The position numbers and the translations under genes were made by a program. DNA of 64,000 bases from Scandinavium goeteborgense (GTDB lineage Bacteria; Pseudomonadota; Gammaproteobacteria; Enterobacterales; Enterobacteriaceae), in NCBI RefSeq assembly GCF_003935895.2, contig NZ_CP054058.1, forward strand, positions 806,001 to 870,000, in the 5' to 3' direction. The notes beneath the pieces are model-generated. The model worked only from the letters and a program-made list of their open reading frames with translations. It was not told the DNA's origin and did not search any database. Below are positions 7,718 through 16,481 of the stretch, piece by piece. The stretch's first letter is position 1, and the number at the start of each line of letters is the position of its first letter.

Positions 7718-8854
7718 ATGTCAACCATGGATATTAAACCGCAACCGGACGCTATTATTCCTTTCCCCCGTCCTGAAAACGTTCCTGCCAATGGGCAAGA
7801 AATCGATCTTCTTGCGCTCGTCGACATCCTCTGGCGCGCGAAAATACGGATCCTGGGAACCGTCTTTTGCTTTGCTCTGATGGCGCTGGCGATCAGCTTC
7901 TTTCTGCCCCAAAAATGGACCAGCAGCTCGGTGATCACCCCGGCCGAGCGTACCCAACTGGTGCCGCTTAACACGCTGATCGCCAAGGTGCAGGTTCTGG
8001 GCGTGGATATAAACGTCGACAGCGGCAGCATTTTTAATCTGTTCATCAAGAAATTTAACGCCTCCGTGATGCTGGAAGAGTTCGTTAAATCGTCGCCGCA
8101 GCTGATGAGCCAGTTTGAAGGGGTCGACGTTGAACCCGCGGAGCTGTATCGCGCCGTGGTGGCGGTCTCTGAGAAAATGAAAGCCGTGGATGATGCGAGC
8201 AATAAAAAAGAACCCACCACGCCGTATCACTCCTGGACGCTTTCTTTTACCGGTCCACAGCCTGAAGAAACGCAAAGTATTCTGGCCGGCTACATGAAGT
8301 TCGTCGCCGATAAAGTGGTCAAACAGACCATGATGAATATCAGCGAAACCGTGGAGATGAAAATCCAGGTTGAAAAACAGCGTCTGGAGCTGGATCGTGC
8401 GAAGCTGGAATATGAAAAAGAGACCAAAATAAAACGGCTGAATTATTCTTTGCAGGTGGCAAAAGCGGCTGGAATTAATAAGCCGGTGTACAGCAACGGC
8501 CAGACGATAAAAGACGATCCGGATTTCTCCGTGACGCTCGGCACCGACGGGATCAATAAGAAGCTGGAAATCGAAAAAGCCATGAACGATGTCTCCGAAC
8601 TGAATGCCGAAATTCTGAACCGTGAATATCGCTTAAAACAGATTGAGCAGCTGAATATTCAGGACCTTCAGTTCCCGGTTGTTAACTACCAGCTGGCGCC
8701 GTCCTTGCCGGTGAAAAAAGACGGTCCAGGAAAATCGCTGATCGTACTGCTGGCGGCGCTGCTTGGCGGGATGATGAGCTGTGGCGTGGTGCTGTTCCAG
8801 CACGCTCGTGAATCTCGTATAGCGCCACTGCTGCTCGAGGAAAAAACGGCATAA
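7718..8854 (+). CDS. fepE: FepE-like polysaccharide co-polymerase (very-long O-antigen chain-length regulator)
   Basis: The product is 378 residues; E. coli FepE is 377. It has Wzz/PCP topology: a short cytoplasmic N-terminus, a first membrane helix around residues 45-65, a long periplasmic coiled-coil domain and a second helix near 345-365. It shares diagnostic stretches with FepE, including LPQKWTSS, FNLFIKKF, AVVAVSEKMKAVDDAS, SWTLSFT, KPVYSNGQ, KDDPDFS and PSLPVKKDGPGK. Wzz-FepE proteins set the modal length of O-antigen or related polymers in the inner membrane. In E. coli fepE lies in the enterobactin cluster, so its position beside kduD is unusual. It is monocistronic, with a terminator immediately after. 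Confidence 0.9.
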   Translation: MSTMDIKPQPDAIIPFPRPENVPANGQEIDLLALVDILWRAKIRILGTVFCFALMALAISFFLPQKWTSSSVITPAERTQLVPLNTLIAKVQVLGVDINVDSGSIFNLFIKKFNASVMLEEFVKSSPQLMSQFEGVDVEPAELYRAVVAVSEKMKAVDDASNKKEPTTPYHSWTLSFTGPQPEETQSILAGYMKFVADKVVKQTMMNISETVEMKIQVEKQRLELDRAKLEYEKETKIKRLNYSLQVAKAAGINKPVYSNGQTIKDDPDFSVTLGTDGINKKLEIEKAMNDVSELNAEILNREYRLKQIEQLNIQDLQFPVVNYQLAPSLPVKKDGPGKSLIVLLAALLGGMMSCGVVLFQHARESRIAPLLLEEKTA

Positions 8855-8888
8855 GCGCACGTTTACCGAGTTCAAAAGGGTTACAGGA

Positions 8889-8915
8889 AAGAGGAGAGTA
8901 ATCTCCTCTTTTTTT
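8889..8915. terminator. intrinsic terminator between fepE and kdgF (convergent)
   Basis: AAGAGGAGA-GTAA-TCTCCTCTT is a 9-bp perfect stem followed by TTTTT on the plus strand. Reading minus, TTTCC follows the stem, so it may serve both convergent genes. It touches the kdgF stop codon. Confidence 0.85.
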
Positions 8916-9237
8916 ATGACAGAAAATCTTCACGTATTGGCGTAAAAGTATCGAGCAGGACGCCCGCCTTCAGGCATACGCAGCCGTGCATCACGTGGGG
9001 CGCTTTGTAAAGTGTGTCCCCTGCACGAACAACCTGCGTTTCCTCGCCAATGGTAAATTCAAATTCGCCAGACAGTACGGTGGTCAGTTGCTCATGAGGA
9101 TGATTGTGCATCGGGCCCACGGCCCCGGTATCAAAATGCACTTCTACCGCCATCATTTTTCCGCCGTGCGCCAGAATACGACGGCGCACGCCGTTGCCTA
9201 AATCTTCAAGAACGGTGTCTTTGTGCTGCACAAACAT
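8914..9237 (-). CDS. kdgF: KdgF-like cupin (unsaturated uronate linearisation)
   Basis: The product is 107 residues from the ATG at 9237, preceded by TGAGGT. A longer frame to 9303 lacks an RBS and would cover the operator. It is a single cupin barrel with metal ligands in HNHPHEQ (about residues 44-50) and His in PHVMHG. The C-terminus TFTPIREDFL is characteristic of KdgF. KdgF speeds conversion of 4,5-unsaturated galacturonate to the linear ketone, feeding KduI and KduD. The KdgR-type operator at 9251-9271 and the nearby kduID genes support this role. Confidence 0.88.
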   Translation of the reverse strand: MFVQHKDTVLEDLGNGVRRRILAHGGKMMAVEVHFDTGAVGPMHNHPHEQLTTVLSGEFEFTIGEETQVVRAGDTLYKAPHVMHGCVCLKAGVLLDTFTPIREDFLS

Positions 9238-9250
9238 AGTATGAACCTCA

Positions 9251-9271
9251 GAGTGAAACGTTGTTTCATTC
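9251..9271. promoter_or_regulatory. KdgR operator upstream of kdgF
   Basis: GAGTGAAACG-T-TGTTTCATTC contains the perfect inverted repeat TGAAAC-N3-GTTTCA that defines the KdgR box. It lies 13 bp upstream of the kdgF start codon. ygeA is divergent from the other side, 102 bp away, and could also be influenced. Confidence 0.88.
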
Positions 9272-9372
9272 AACTTATCGCAGCCTGCCAGAAATGAAAA
9301 CATCTGTATGGAGAAGTGGAAAGTTGATCACATCTCTGTTTCACTGTCGAAAACACAGAAATAGGATACGCC

Positions 9373-10065
9373 ATGAAAACGATTGGCCTGCTAGGCGGCA
9401 TGAGCTGGGAATCGACGATCCCTTACTATCGTCTGATTAATGAAGGGATCAAAGAGCGCCTGGGCGGCCTGCATTCGGCGAAGATCCTCATGCATAGCGT
9501 CGATTTTCAGGAAATAGAAACCTGTCAGTCATCGGGCCAATGGGATAAAGCCGGTGAGATCCTGGCTGACGCGGCGGCGAATCTGGAAAGTATCGGCGCC
9601 GAAGGTATCGTGCTGTGTACCAATACCATGCACAAAGTGGCCTCACATATTGAACTGCGCTGCGGCGTGCCGTTTTTGCACATTGCTGATGCCACCGGGC
9701 GCGCGATTGAAAAGCAGGGCGTTAAGAATGTGGCGCTGCTGGGCACGCGCTACACCATGGAGCAGGATTTTTATCGGGGACGCCTCGAACAGGCATTTTC
9801 GCTGAATACGATAATCCCCGAGGCCGATGAGCGCACCCGCATCAACCAGATTATCTTTGAAGAACTGTGCCTGGGTAAATTCACCGAGGCATCGCGCGCG
9901 TACTATTTACAGGTGATTGAACGTCTGGTCGGTGAGGGCGCGGAGGGCGTCATCTTTGGCTGTACCGAAATCGGCCTGCTGGTACCGACAGAACGCAGCC
10001 CCGTTCCGGTGTTTGATACGGCGGCGTTGCACGCCTCTGACGCCGTCGACTTTATCCTTTCCTGA
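9373..10065 (+). CDS. ygeA: YgeA, broad-specificity amino acid racemase (Asp/Glu racemase family)
   Basis: The product is 230 residues, the standard YgeA length. The two catalytic cysteines of the cofactor-independent racemase family are in LCTNTMHK (about residue 84) and FGCTEIGLL (about residue 197). The N-terminus [14 protein letters not shown] is typical. E. coli YgeA racemises several amino acids, with homoserine among its best substrates, and is thought to supply D-amino acids. AGGA precedes the ATG. Its last 14 bp overlap the convergent lysR. Confidence 0.93.
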   Translation: MKTIGLLGGMSWESTIPYYRLINEGIKERLGGLHSAKILMHSVDFQEIETCQSSGQWDKAGEILADAAANLESIGAEGIVLCTNTMHKVASHIELRCGVPFLHIADATGRAIEKQGVKNVALLGTRYTMEQDFYRGRLEQAFSLNTIIPEADERTRINQIIFEELCLGKFTEASRAYYLQVIERLVGEGAEGVIFGCTEIGLLVPTERSPVPVFDTAALHASDAVDFILS

Positions 10066-10999
10066 CGCGGTTGAGCGTTTCTTCCAGCGGCGTGACCAGC
10101 GACGGCACGCCGTTTTGCAGATGTGCGATAAAAGCATCGACAAGCGCGGAGCCGGGGCGATGCAGCGGGCGAATCAGGCTGACGGTGAACGGCACGTCCA
10201 CGCTGAAGCGGCGAATCGCAATCCCACTGTTATCCCCGCCGTAGGCGTAATCCAGCGCGGTAAATGGGTTGACGACCGAAATCCCCACGCCTGCTCGCAC
10301 CATCGCGCAAATGGATGCCGCGCTGTGGGTTTCCACCACCATCCGCCGGTGCACGCCGTGTTCAGCAAACAGGCCGTCGAGCAGCTGGCGATAGCTGTCC
10401 GTTCTCGACAGGCTGATGTAATTCTGGCCTTCGAAATCCTGCGGCGTGAGGACGGTTTTCTCAGCCAACGGATGCGCCGCGGGTAGCACGCACACCTCAT
10501 TCATACTCAGCAGCGGCGTACGCTCGGTGCCCGGCGGCGTATGCAGCGTTTCTGTCAGTCCTAAGTCGTGGCGCTGGGCCGACAGCCACTCCTCCAGCAG
10601 CGGGGATTCCTGCGGCACAATTTGCAGACTGACGTCCGGATAGCGCGCCAAAAACGGCTGCAACAACGCCGGTAGAAAAGACTGCGAAAACACTGGCAGA
10701 CACACCACCGACAGCTCGCCCTGACGAAATTCCCGCAGGCTTTCCGCAGTGCTGAGAATTCTGTCCAGCCCGTACCACGAGCGCTGCACCTCTTCGAACA
10801 GCCGCAGCCCCTGCACCGTGGGGTGCAAACGCCCGCGATTGCGCTCAAACAGTTTGAGGCCCAGCACTTTCTCAAGCCTGGCCAGCTCACGGCTGACGGT
10901 TGGCTGAGAGGTGTGCAGCATCGTCGCGGCTTCCGTCAGGTTGCCCGTGGTCATTACCGCATGAAAAATCTCGATGTGACGCAAATTCACGGCGGGCAT
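10052..10999 (-). CDS. lysR: LysR, activator of lysA
   Basis: The product is 315 residues from ATG 10999, with AAGGAG 5 bp upstream. A slightly longer frame (to 11014) would include that RBS and is rejected. The N-terminal winged helix-turn-helix (about residues 5-62, [20 protein letters not shown]) and C-terminal effector domain match E. coli LysR throughout. LysR activates the divergent lysA gene and responds to diaminopimelate and lysine. The 120-bp lysR-lysA intergenic region should hold its binding site. This is the founding member of the LysR family. Confidence 0.95.
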   Translation of the reverse strand: MPAVNLRHIEIFHAVMTTGNLTEAATMLHTSQPTVSRELARLEKVLGLKLFERNRGRLHPTVQGLRLFEEVQRSWYGLDRILSTAESLREFRQGELSVVCLPVFSQSFLPALLQPFLARYPDVSLQIVPQESPLLEEWLSAQRHDLGLTETLHTPPGTERTPLLSMNEVCVLPAAHPLAEKTVLTPQDFEGQNYISLSRTDSYRQLLDGLFAEHGVHRRMVVETHSAASICAMVRAGVGISVVNPFTALDYAYGGDNSGIAIRRFSVDVPFTVSLIRPLHRPGSALVDAFIAHLQNGVPSLVTPLEETLNRVRKG

Positions 11000-11119
11000 G
11001 GCAACTCCTTTCATTACGTTATCTATATCAATTTTGCATGAAGTCCGGATAAAACGATATTTTTTATTCGACTGGCGCTGTGGCGTAATCGGTTAAAAGC
11101 GAAAACACCGGAGTTCACC

Positions 11120-12382
11120 ATGCCACGCCCACTGAATACGACTGACACCGACCTCAATGCTGAGAACCTGCTGCGCCTGCCTGCCGAGTTTGGCTGTCCG
11201 GTATGGGTTTACGATGCGGCGATTATTCGCCAGCAAATAGCACAGCTAAGCCAGTTCGACGTGGTACGTTTTGCGCAGAAAGCCTGCTCCAATATTCACA
11301 TCCTGCGTCTGATGCGCGAGCAGGGCGTGAAGGTGGATTCCGTTTCATTGGGTGAAATCGAGCGTGCACTGGCGGCGGGATACGATCCTGAGACGCACCC
11401 GGACGACATCGTATTCACCGCCGACATGATTGACGAGGCGACGCTCGCCCGCGTGGCCGAACTGAAAATTCCGGTAAACGCCGGTTCGGTGGATATGCTG
11501 GCGCAGCTCGGGGAAGTCTCGCCGGGCCATCGCGTGTGGCTGCGCGTGAACCCGGGCTTTGGCCACGGTCACAGTCAGAAAACCAATACCGGCGGTGAAA
11601 ACAGCAAGCACGGTATCTGGTACAGCGATTTACCCGCTGCGCTGGAAGTGATTCAGCGTTACCAGCTGACGTTGGTGGGCATTCACATGCACATCGGATC
11701 CGGCGTGGACTACGGTCATCTGGAGCAAGTGTGCGGCGCGATGGTGCGTCAGGTTGTTGAGTTTGGGCAAGATCTGGAAGCCATCTCGGCCGGTGGCGGC
11801 TTGTCGATTCCTTACTGTTACGACGATGAAACCATTGATACCCAGCACTATTTCGGCCTGTGGAATGCCGCCCGCGAGCAAATTGCGAAGCATCTTGGTC
11901 ATCCGGTGAAGCTGGAAATCGAGCCGGGGCGTTTCCTGGTGGCGGAATCCGGCGTGCTGGTGGCGCAGGTGCGCAGTGTGAAAAATATGGGCAGCCGCCA
12001 CTTTGTGCTGATTGACGCAGGCTTTAACGATTTGATGCGTCCATCGATGTACGGCAGCTATCACCACATTTCAGCTTTGGCGGGAGACGGTCGCGATTTG
12101 TCGCAGGCGGCGTTAGTCGAAACCGTGGTGGCTGGCCCGTTGTGTGAATCCGGCGACGTATTTACCCAGCAGGAAGGCGGGAAAGTAGAAACGCGTGAGC
12201 TGCCGCAGGTGGTGCCGGGCGATTATCTGGTGCTGCATGATACCGGGGCGTACGGTGCGTCGATGTCTTCCAACTACAACAGCCGTCCGCTGCTGCCGGA
12301 AGTGCTGTACGACAACGGCAGCGCGCGGCTTATCCGTCGTCGTCAGACCATTCAGGAACTGCTGGCGCTGGAACTGTTCTGA
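11120..12382 (+). CDS. lysA: diaminopimelate decarboxylase (LysA)
   Basis: The product is 420 residues, the usual LysA length. It is a fold-type III PLP enzyme. The cofactor lysine is K54 in FAQKACSN. HMHIGSG, SAGGGLSIPY and EPGRFLVAESG form the phosphate and substrate pocket, and CESGDV contributes the partner-subunit cysteine. It catalyses the last step of lysine biosynthesis, meso-diaminopimelate to lysine and CO2. It is divergent from its activator lysR. Its 3' end overlaps the convergent LacI-family gene by 31 bp. In E. coli lysA is instead neighboured by galR. Confidence 0.97.
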   Translation: MPRPLNTTDTDLNAENLLRLPAEFGCPVWVYDAAIIRQQIAQLSQFDVVRFAQKACSNIHILRLMREQGVKVDSVSLGEIERALAAGYDPETHPDDIVFTADMIDEATLARVAELKIPVNAGSVDMLAQLGEVSPGHRVWLRVNPGFGHGHSQKTNTGGENSKHGIWYSDLPAALEVIQRYQLTLVGIHMHIGSGVDYGHLEQVCGAMVRQVVEFGQDLEAISAGGGLSIPYCYDDETIDTQHYFGLWNAAREQIAKHLGHPVKLEIEPGRFLVAESGVLVAQVRSVKNMGSRHFVLIDAGFNDLMRPSMYGSYHHISALAGDGRDLSQAALVETVVAGPLCESGDVFTQQEGGKVETRELPQVVPGDYLVLHDTGAYGASMSSNYNSRPLLPEVLYDNGSARLIRRRQTIQELLALELF

Positions 12383-13386
12383 TAAAACGGGCCTGTCGTG
12401 ACCGATTCGCGTAGCACCAGTTTTCCGGTGAACGGCGGCAGGGTTTCGATAGGCAAATCGTTGGCGAGTTTAATGGCCTGATCGATAGCAGTGGTTATCA
12501 TGTTGTCGATAGGCAAATAGACCGTTGAAAGCCCCGGCTCAAGCCATTTTGCGCTGGGGGCATCATCAAATCCGAACAGGGAAATATCCTGCGGAATTCT
12601 CAACCCCGCCTGATGCAGCGCCTTCGACGCCCCTAACGCCATATCATCGTTACAGGCAAACAGCGCGCTGAACGTCGCGTTCTCCTCCAAAAGCTGCTGG
12701 CACAGTTCGTAGCCGCGCGTCATTCCCGAATCCCCGTATTTTACTTTGTCAGGATCCCAGGCGATGCCGTGCTTTTCCAGCGCGCTGCGGTAGCCCTGCA
12801 AACGCGCTTTACCGGTTGGCGTGTGAATCGGCACGGTAATACAGGCGATATCGCGATGGCCCTGAGAAATCAGGTATTCCACCGCCTGAAACGCGGCGTC
12901 CTGCTGCTCGAAGAACACGCAGCGATCCCGGGCCTGACTGACGTCGCGGTTGATAACCACCACCGGCATGTTGATGGAGTTGATCAGCTTCATGATCGCT
13001 TTTTCGCTCATAAAACGGGTGTAGAGCACAATGGCGTCGCACTGGCGGTCGGCGAGCATTTGCACCGCCTGCTCTTCGCGCTCCGGCGTGTCGTGACCGT
13101 CGGTAACGATCAGTTGTTTACCGTGGGTTTCCGTCTGACGCGAAGCCTGTTGCAGCAGGCGTCCGAAGTAAAAACCATCAAACGTCGAAACCACCAGGCC
13201 GATGCTGTTACTGGTGCGATTCGCCAGGGAACGCGCCAAAAAATTCGGGCGATACCCCAGGTCTTCCATGGCTTTATACACCTGCTTTCGGGTGCTTTCT
13301 TTTACCTGACCTGTGCCGTTCAGTACGCGGGAAACGGTCGCTTTCGACACGCCAGCGCGTAGTGAGACATCCAGCATTGTTGCCAT
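12352..13386 (-). CDS. LacI-family repressor of the beta-glucoside PTS island (AscG/CasR-like)
   Basis: The product is 344 residues from ATG 13386, which has an AGGA 7 bp upstream. An ATG 21 bp further upstream has no RBS. The N-terminal helix-turn-helix (MLDVSLRAGVSKATVSRVLNG) is followed by a periplasmic-binding-like effector domain. It resembles AscG, and the divergent arrangement with a PTS EII gene recalls Klebsiella casRAB (from memory). It probably represses the divergent EIIC gene in the absence of a phosphorylated disaccharide. The short C-terminal tail NSSSASSS is read antisense to the end of lysA, suggesting the gene end was formed when the island was inserted. Operator assignment is uncertain, because the repeated sites in the promoter look more like GntR-type sites. 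Confidence 0.85.
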   Translation of the reverse strand: MATMLDVSLRAGVSKATVSRVLNGTGQVKESTRKQVYKAMEDLGYRPNFLARSLANRTSNSIGLVVSTFDGFYFGRLLQQASRQTETHGKQLIVTDGHDTPEREEQAVQMLADRQCDAIVLYTRFMSEKAIMKLINSINMPVVVINRDVSQARDRCVFFEQQDAAFQAVEYLISQGHRDIACITVPIHTPTGKARLQGYRSALEKHGIAWDPDKVKYGDSGMTRGYELCQQLLEENATFSALFACNDDMALGASKALHQAGLRIPQDISLFGFDDAPSAKWLEPGLSTVYLPIDNMITTAIDQAIKLANDLPIETLPPFTGKLVLRESVTTGPFYQNSSSASSS

Positions 13387-13521
13387 TGTTGATTCCTGAT
13401 ACGCCATGATGGTTGCAGTTTATCACAGACATTCAGGGGCATATCTTCTGCGTTCGTTACAAATAACCATCGCGATCACGCTTTTGACAGCGCTTCGCTG
13501 AAATAACCCTGCAAAAACTAC

Positions 13522-13533
13522 GTGGTATGCCAA
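13522..13533. promoter_or_regulatory. operator copy 1 in the island promoter
   Basis: GTGGTATGCCAA, the first of three copies of a 12-bp imperfect palindrome (consensus TTGGNATRCCAA) between the LacI gene and the EIIC gene. The centre-to-centre distance to copy 2 is 32 bp, about three helical turns. Confidence 0.65.
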
Positions 13534-13553
13534 TGCGGAAAATTGGTCTTTAT

Positions 13554-13565
13554 TTGGAATACCAC
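13554..13565. promoter_or_regulatory. operator copy 2 in the island promoter
   Basis: TTGGAATACCAC, the second copy of the palindrome. With copy 1 it also makes a larger inverted repeat (GTGGTATGCCAA / TTGGAATACCAC, 11 of 12 positions complementary). Copy 3 is 63 bp away, about six turns. Confidence 0.65.
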
Positions 13566-13616
13566 ATTGCTCTGTGAGACCTCAGTCACAGAACTTTGTC
13601 CGACACATCGCTATTT

Positions 13617-13628
13617 TTGGTATGCCAA
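13617..13628. promoter_or_regulatory. operator copy 3 in the island promoter
   Basis: TTGGTATGCCAA, 58 bp before the EIIC start codon. It differs at one position from TTGGTATACCAA, the core I recall for UxuR/ExuR sites. This points to the UxuR-like GntR protein encoded at 16558-17331 as a candidate ligand. Confidence 0.65.
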
Positions 13629-13685
13629 ATGGACCAAGGCTGTAAACCCATTTTGATAAAAGCCCACATTTGAGGTATCACCTTT

Positions 13686-15020
13686 ATGGCATTTCAGGAA
13701 AAGCTCATCGATTCTCTGGGAAGTTTCGCCACAAAATTCAATAGCTACCGCTATATCATGGCGATCAAATCCTCCTTTATAACCCTCATGCCGGTGATCA
13801 TCGTCGGCGCCTTTTCAGTACTGATTTCCAACATGGTGCTGGACCCGAAAAACGGTCTCGCCAGCTTCCAGTCTCTGTCATTCCTGGCGGCGCTCAAGCC
13901 GATAACTGGGGCGATCAACTACGCCACGCTTAACTTTCTTAACATCGGCGCGGTGTTTTTAATCGGCATCGAGTTGGGCCGCATCAACGGCATCAAAACG
14001 CTGTTCCCCGGCCTGCTGGCGGTGATTTGCTTTATTTGTGTGACGCCGACCACCGTAGAAATGATGGTCGACGGGCAAATGCACCAGGTGAAAGACGTTC
14101 TGCTGCGTCAGTTCTCTGACACCCGCAGCCTGTTCCTCGGCATGTTCATCGCGATTCTGTCGGTAGAAGTCTATTGCTGGCTGGAAAAGCGTCCAGGCCT
14201 GAAGATCAAAATGCCGGATACCGTGCCGCCGAACGTCTCGGCGTCGTTTTCCGCGCTGATCCCGGCGATCATCACCACCACCGTGATTGCCACCTTTGGT
14301 TTCGTGTTCCATCAGCTGACCGGCATGTATCTTTATGATGCGGTGTATCAGGTGGTGCAGCAGCCGCTGGAACGCGTGATGCAAAGCCTGCCGGGCATTC
14401 TGTTGCTGATGTTCGTCGCCCAACTGTTTTGGGTGATCGGCATTCACGGTAATCAGATGATCAAGCCTATCCGCGAACCGCTTTTGTTAGGGGCGATCAC
14501 CGTCAACATGAGCGCGTTCGAGCAAGGTAAAGAGGTGCCAAACATCATCACCATGCCGTTCTGGGATGTGTACATGAGCATCGGCGGTTCTGGCCTGACG
14601 CTGGGTCTGTTGGTCGCGGTGATGATCGCCAGCAAACGCAAAGAGATGAAAGAAATCGCCAAGCTGTCGATTGGCCCCGGCCTGTTCAACATTAACGAGC
14701 CGGTGATTTTCGGCATGCCGATTATGCTCAACCCGATTCTGGCGATCCCGTTCATCATCACTCCGCTGGTTACTGGCTCCATCGGCTATTTCGCCACCGC
14801 TGCTGGGTTCGCCGGTAAAGCGGTGGTGATGGTGCCGTGGACCACGCCGCCGTTGATTAACGCCTGGCTGTCCACCGCCGGTTCCATGGGCGCGGTGGTT
14901 ACCCAGCTGGTCTGTATTGTCACCTCGATCATTATTTATCTGCCGTTCGTGAAAATCGCCTCCCGCCGTGCCGAGCAGGCGCAATTACAGGCGCAGCAAC
15001 AGGCCACCGAGAACGCATGA
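13686..15020 (+). CDS. PTS EIIC, lactose/cellobiose family (CelB/ChbC/CasA-like)
   Basis: The product is a 444-residue inner-membrane permease with about ten hydrophobic segments. Conserved family motifs are WVIGIHGNQ (about residue 257) and FNINEPVIFGMPIMLNP (about residue 335), the sugar-binding region of the lactose/N,N'-diacetylchitobiose EIIC family. It has no EIIA or EIIB domain, and none is encoded nearby. Phosphate must therefore come from EIIA/EIIB proteins elsewhere, for example a chb-type set (inference). It would import and phosphorylate a beta-glucoside such as cellobiose. The GH1 gene follows after 7 bp. The promoter region carries three phased operators. Confidence 0.88.
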   Translation: MAFQEKLIDSLGSFATKFNSYRYIMAIKSSFITLMPVIIVGAFSVLISNMVLDPKNGLASFQSLSFLAALKPITGAINYATLNFLNIGAVFLIGIELGRINGIKTLFPGLLAVICFICVTPTTVEMMVDGQMHQVKDVLLRQFSDTRSLFLGMFIAILSVEVYCWLEKRPGLKIKMPDTVPPNVSASFSALIPAIITTTVIATFGFVFHQLTGMYLYDAVYQVVQQPLERVMQSLPGILLLMFVAQLFWVIGIHGNQMIKPIREPLLLGAITVNMSAFEQGKEVPNIITMPFWDVYMSIGGSGLTLGLLVAVMIASKRKEMKEIAKLSIGPGLFNINEPVIFGMPIMLNPILAIPFIITPLVTGSIGYFATAAGFAGKAVVMVPWTTPPLINAWLSTAGSMGAVVTQLVCIVTSIIIYLPFVKIASRRAEQAQLQAQQQATENA

Positions 15021-15027
15021 GGACGCT

Positions 15028-16455
15028 ATGAGTCAGAAAACGATCACGATTCCACAGGATTTCATTCTCGGCGCTGCGGCTTCCGCATGGCAAACGGAAG
15101 GCTGGAGCGGCAAAAAAGAGGGGCAGGATTCCTGGCCCGATCTCTGGTACAAAAACGACAGGCACGTCTGGCACGACGGTTACGGCCCGGCAGTCGCCAC
15201 CGATTTCATCAACCGTTTTCGCGAAGATGTGGCGTTGATGAAACAGGCGGGGCTGACCCACTATCGCACCTCAATTAACTGGTCGCGCTTCCTCACTGAT
15301 TACGAAAACGTCACCGTTGATGAAGAGTACGCTGCCTATTACGACGCGCTGTTTGATGAGCTGAACGCCAACGGCATCACGCCGATGATTTGCCTCGAAC
15401 ACTACGAGCTACCGGGCTATTTGCTGGAAACCTACGGTGGCTGGGCGTCGAAAAAAGTGGTCGACCTTTTCGTGGGCTACGTCGAGAAAGTCTTCGAACG
15501 CTATCACCATAAAGTGACGCGTTGGTTCACCTTCAACGAACCGATCGTGGTGCAGACCCGGGTCTATCTCGACGCGCTGCGCTGGCCGTACGAGCAAAAC
15601 ACCGGCACCTGGATGCAGTGGAATCACCACAAAGTGCTGGCAACGGCGCGGGTGGTGAAGCTGTTCCGTGAGAAAGGTTATCGCGGTAGCGTGGGCTGTA
15701 TTCTCAATCCGGAAGTGACGTACCCGCGCTCGCGGGCAGTGCACGATGTGCGGGCCGCCGAGCGCTATGACCTGTTCTACAACCGCGTATTTCTCGATCC
15801 GATGGTGAAAGGTGAGTATCCACCAGAGCTTATTACGCTGCTGGAACAGCATCATGTGGCGTGGGATCACACTGAAGAAGAGCTGGAGATTATCTGCGAG
15901 AACACCGTCGACGAGTTGGGGATCAATCTCTATTACCCGCATCGTGTCAAAGCGCCGTCGCGCGCGTGGCATCCGGAAACCCCGTTCCATCCGGCGTATT
16001 ACTACGAGCCGTTCGAACTGCCGGGACGGCGGATGAACAAATCCCGAGGCTGGGAAATCTACCCGCAAATCGTGTACGACATGGCGATGCGTATCAAAAA
16101 TGAGTACCGCAATATTCCGTGGTTCGTGGCGGAAAGCGGGATGGGCATTGAAAACGAAGGTCAGTTCCGCAACAGCGATGGCGTGATTGAAGACGACTAC
16201 CGTATCAATTTCATCAGCGAACACCTCTGGCAGACGCTACGGGCGAAACAGGACGGCGCCAACTGCCACGGCTACATGCTGTGGGCATTTACCGATAACG
16301 TCTCGCCGATGAACGCCTTCAAGAACCGCTATGGGCTGATTGAAATTGACCTCGCCAACAACCGGGCACGACGGGCGAAAAAATCAGCGAGTTGGTTCCG
16401 CAGGCTGCGTGACACCCGGATGCTCACGCTCAACGTCGACGATGAACTGAAATAG
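15028..16455 (+). CDS. GH1 6-phospho-beta-glucosidase
   Basis: The product is 475 residues from ATG 15028, which has GAGGA within the upstream stop region. The catalytic acid/base is E171 in TFNEP and the nucleophile is E369 in VAESG. The C-terminal SPMNAFKNRYG matches the Ser-Lys-Tyr phosphate-binding signature of 6-phospho-beta-glucosidases, supporting a phosphorylated substrate. It begins 7 bp after the EIIC stop, so the two are co-transcribed: EIIC imports the sugar as its 6-phosphate and this enzyme hydrolyses it in the cytoplasm to glucose 6-phosphate and an aglycone or glucose. ESG instead of the commoner ENG at the nucleophile is known in part of the family. Confidence 0.9.
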   Translation: MSQKTITIPQDFILGAAASAWQTEGWSGKKEGQDSWPDLWYKNDRHVWHDGYGPAVATDFINRFREDVALMKQAGLTHYRTSINWSRFLTDYENVTVDEEYAAYYDALFDELNANGITPMICLEHYELPGYLLETYGGWASKKVVDLFVGYVEKVFERYHHKVTRWFTFNEPIVVQTRVYLDALRWPYEQNTGTWMQWNHHKVLATARVVKLFREKGYRGSVGCILNPEVTYPRSRAVHDVRAAERYDLFYNRVFLDPMVKGEYPPELITLLEQHHVAWDHTEEELEIICENTVDELGINLYYPHRVKAPSRAWHPETPFHPAYYYEPFELPGRRMNKSRGWEIYPQIVYDMAMRIKNEYRNIPWFVAESGMGIENEGQFRNSDGVIEDDYRINFISEHLWQTLRAKQDGANCHGYMLWAFTDNVSPMNAFKNRYGLIEIDLANNRARRAKKSASWFRRLRDTRMLTLNVDDELK

Positions 16456-16481
16456 CGGCGCTCCTGCAGTTGCATGAATTT

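Noticed and set aside
13573-13590. TGTGA...TCACA near the EIIC promoter as a CRP site
   Set aside because: The arms are perfect but the spacer is 8 bp instead of 6, so CRP binding cannot be claimed. A PTS operon would be expected to have a CRP site, so testing may be useful.
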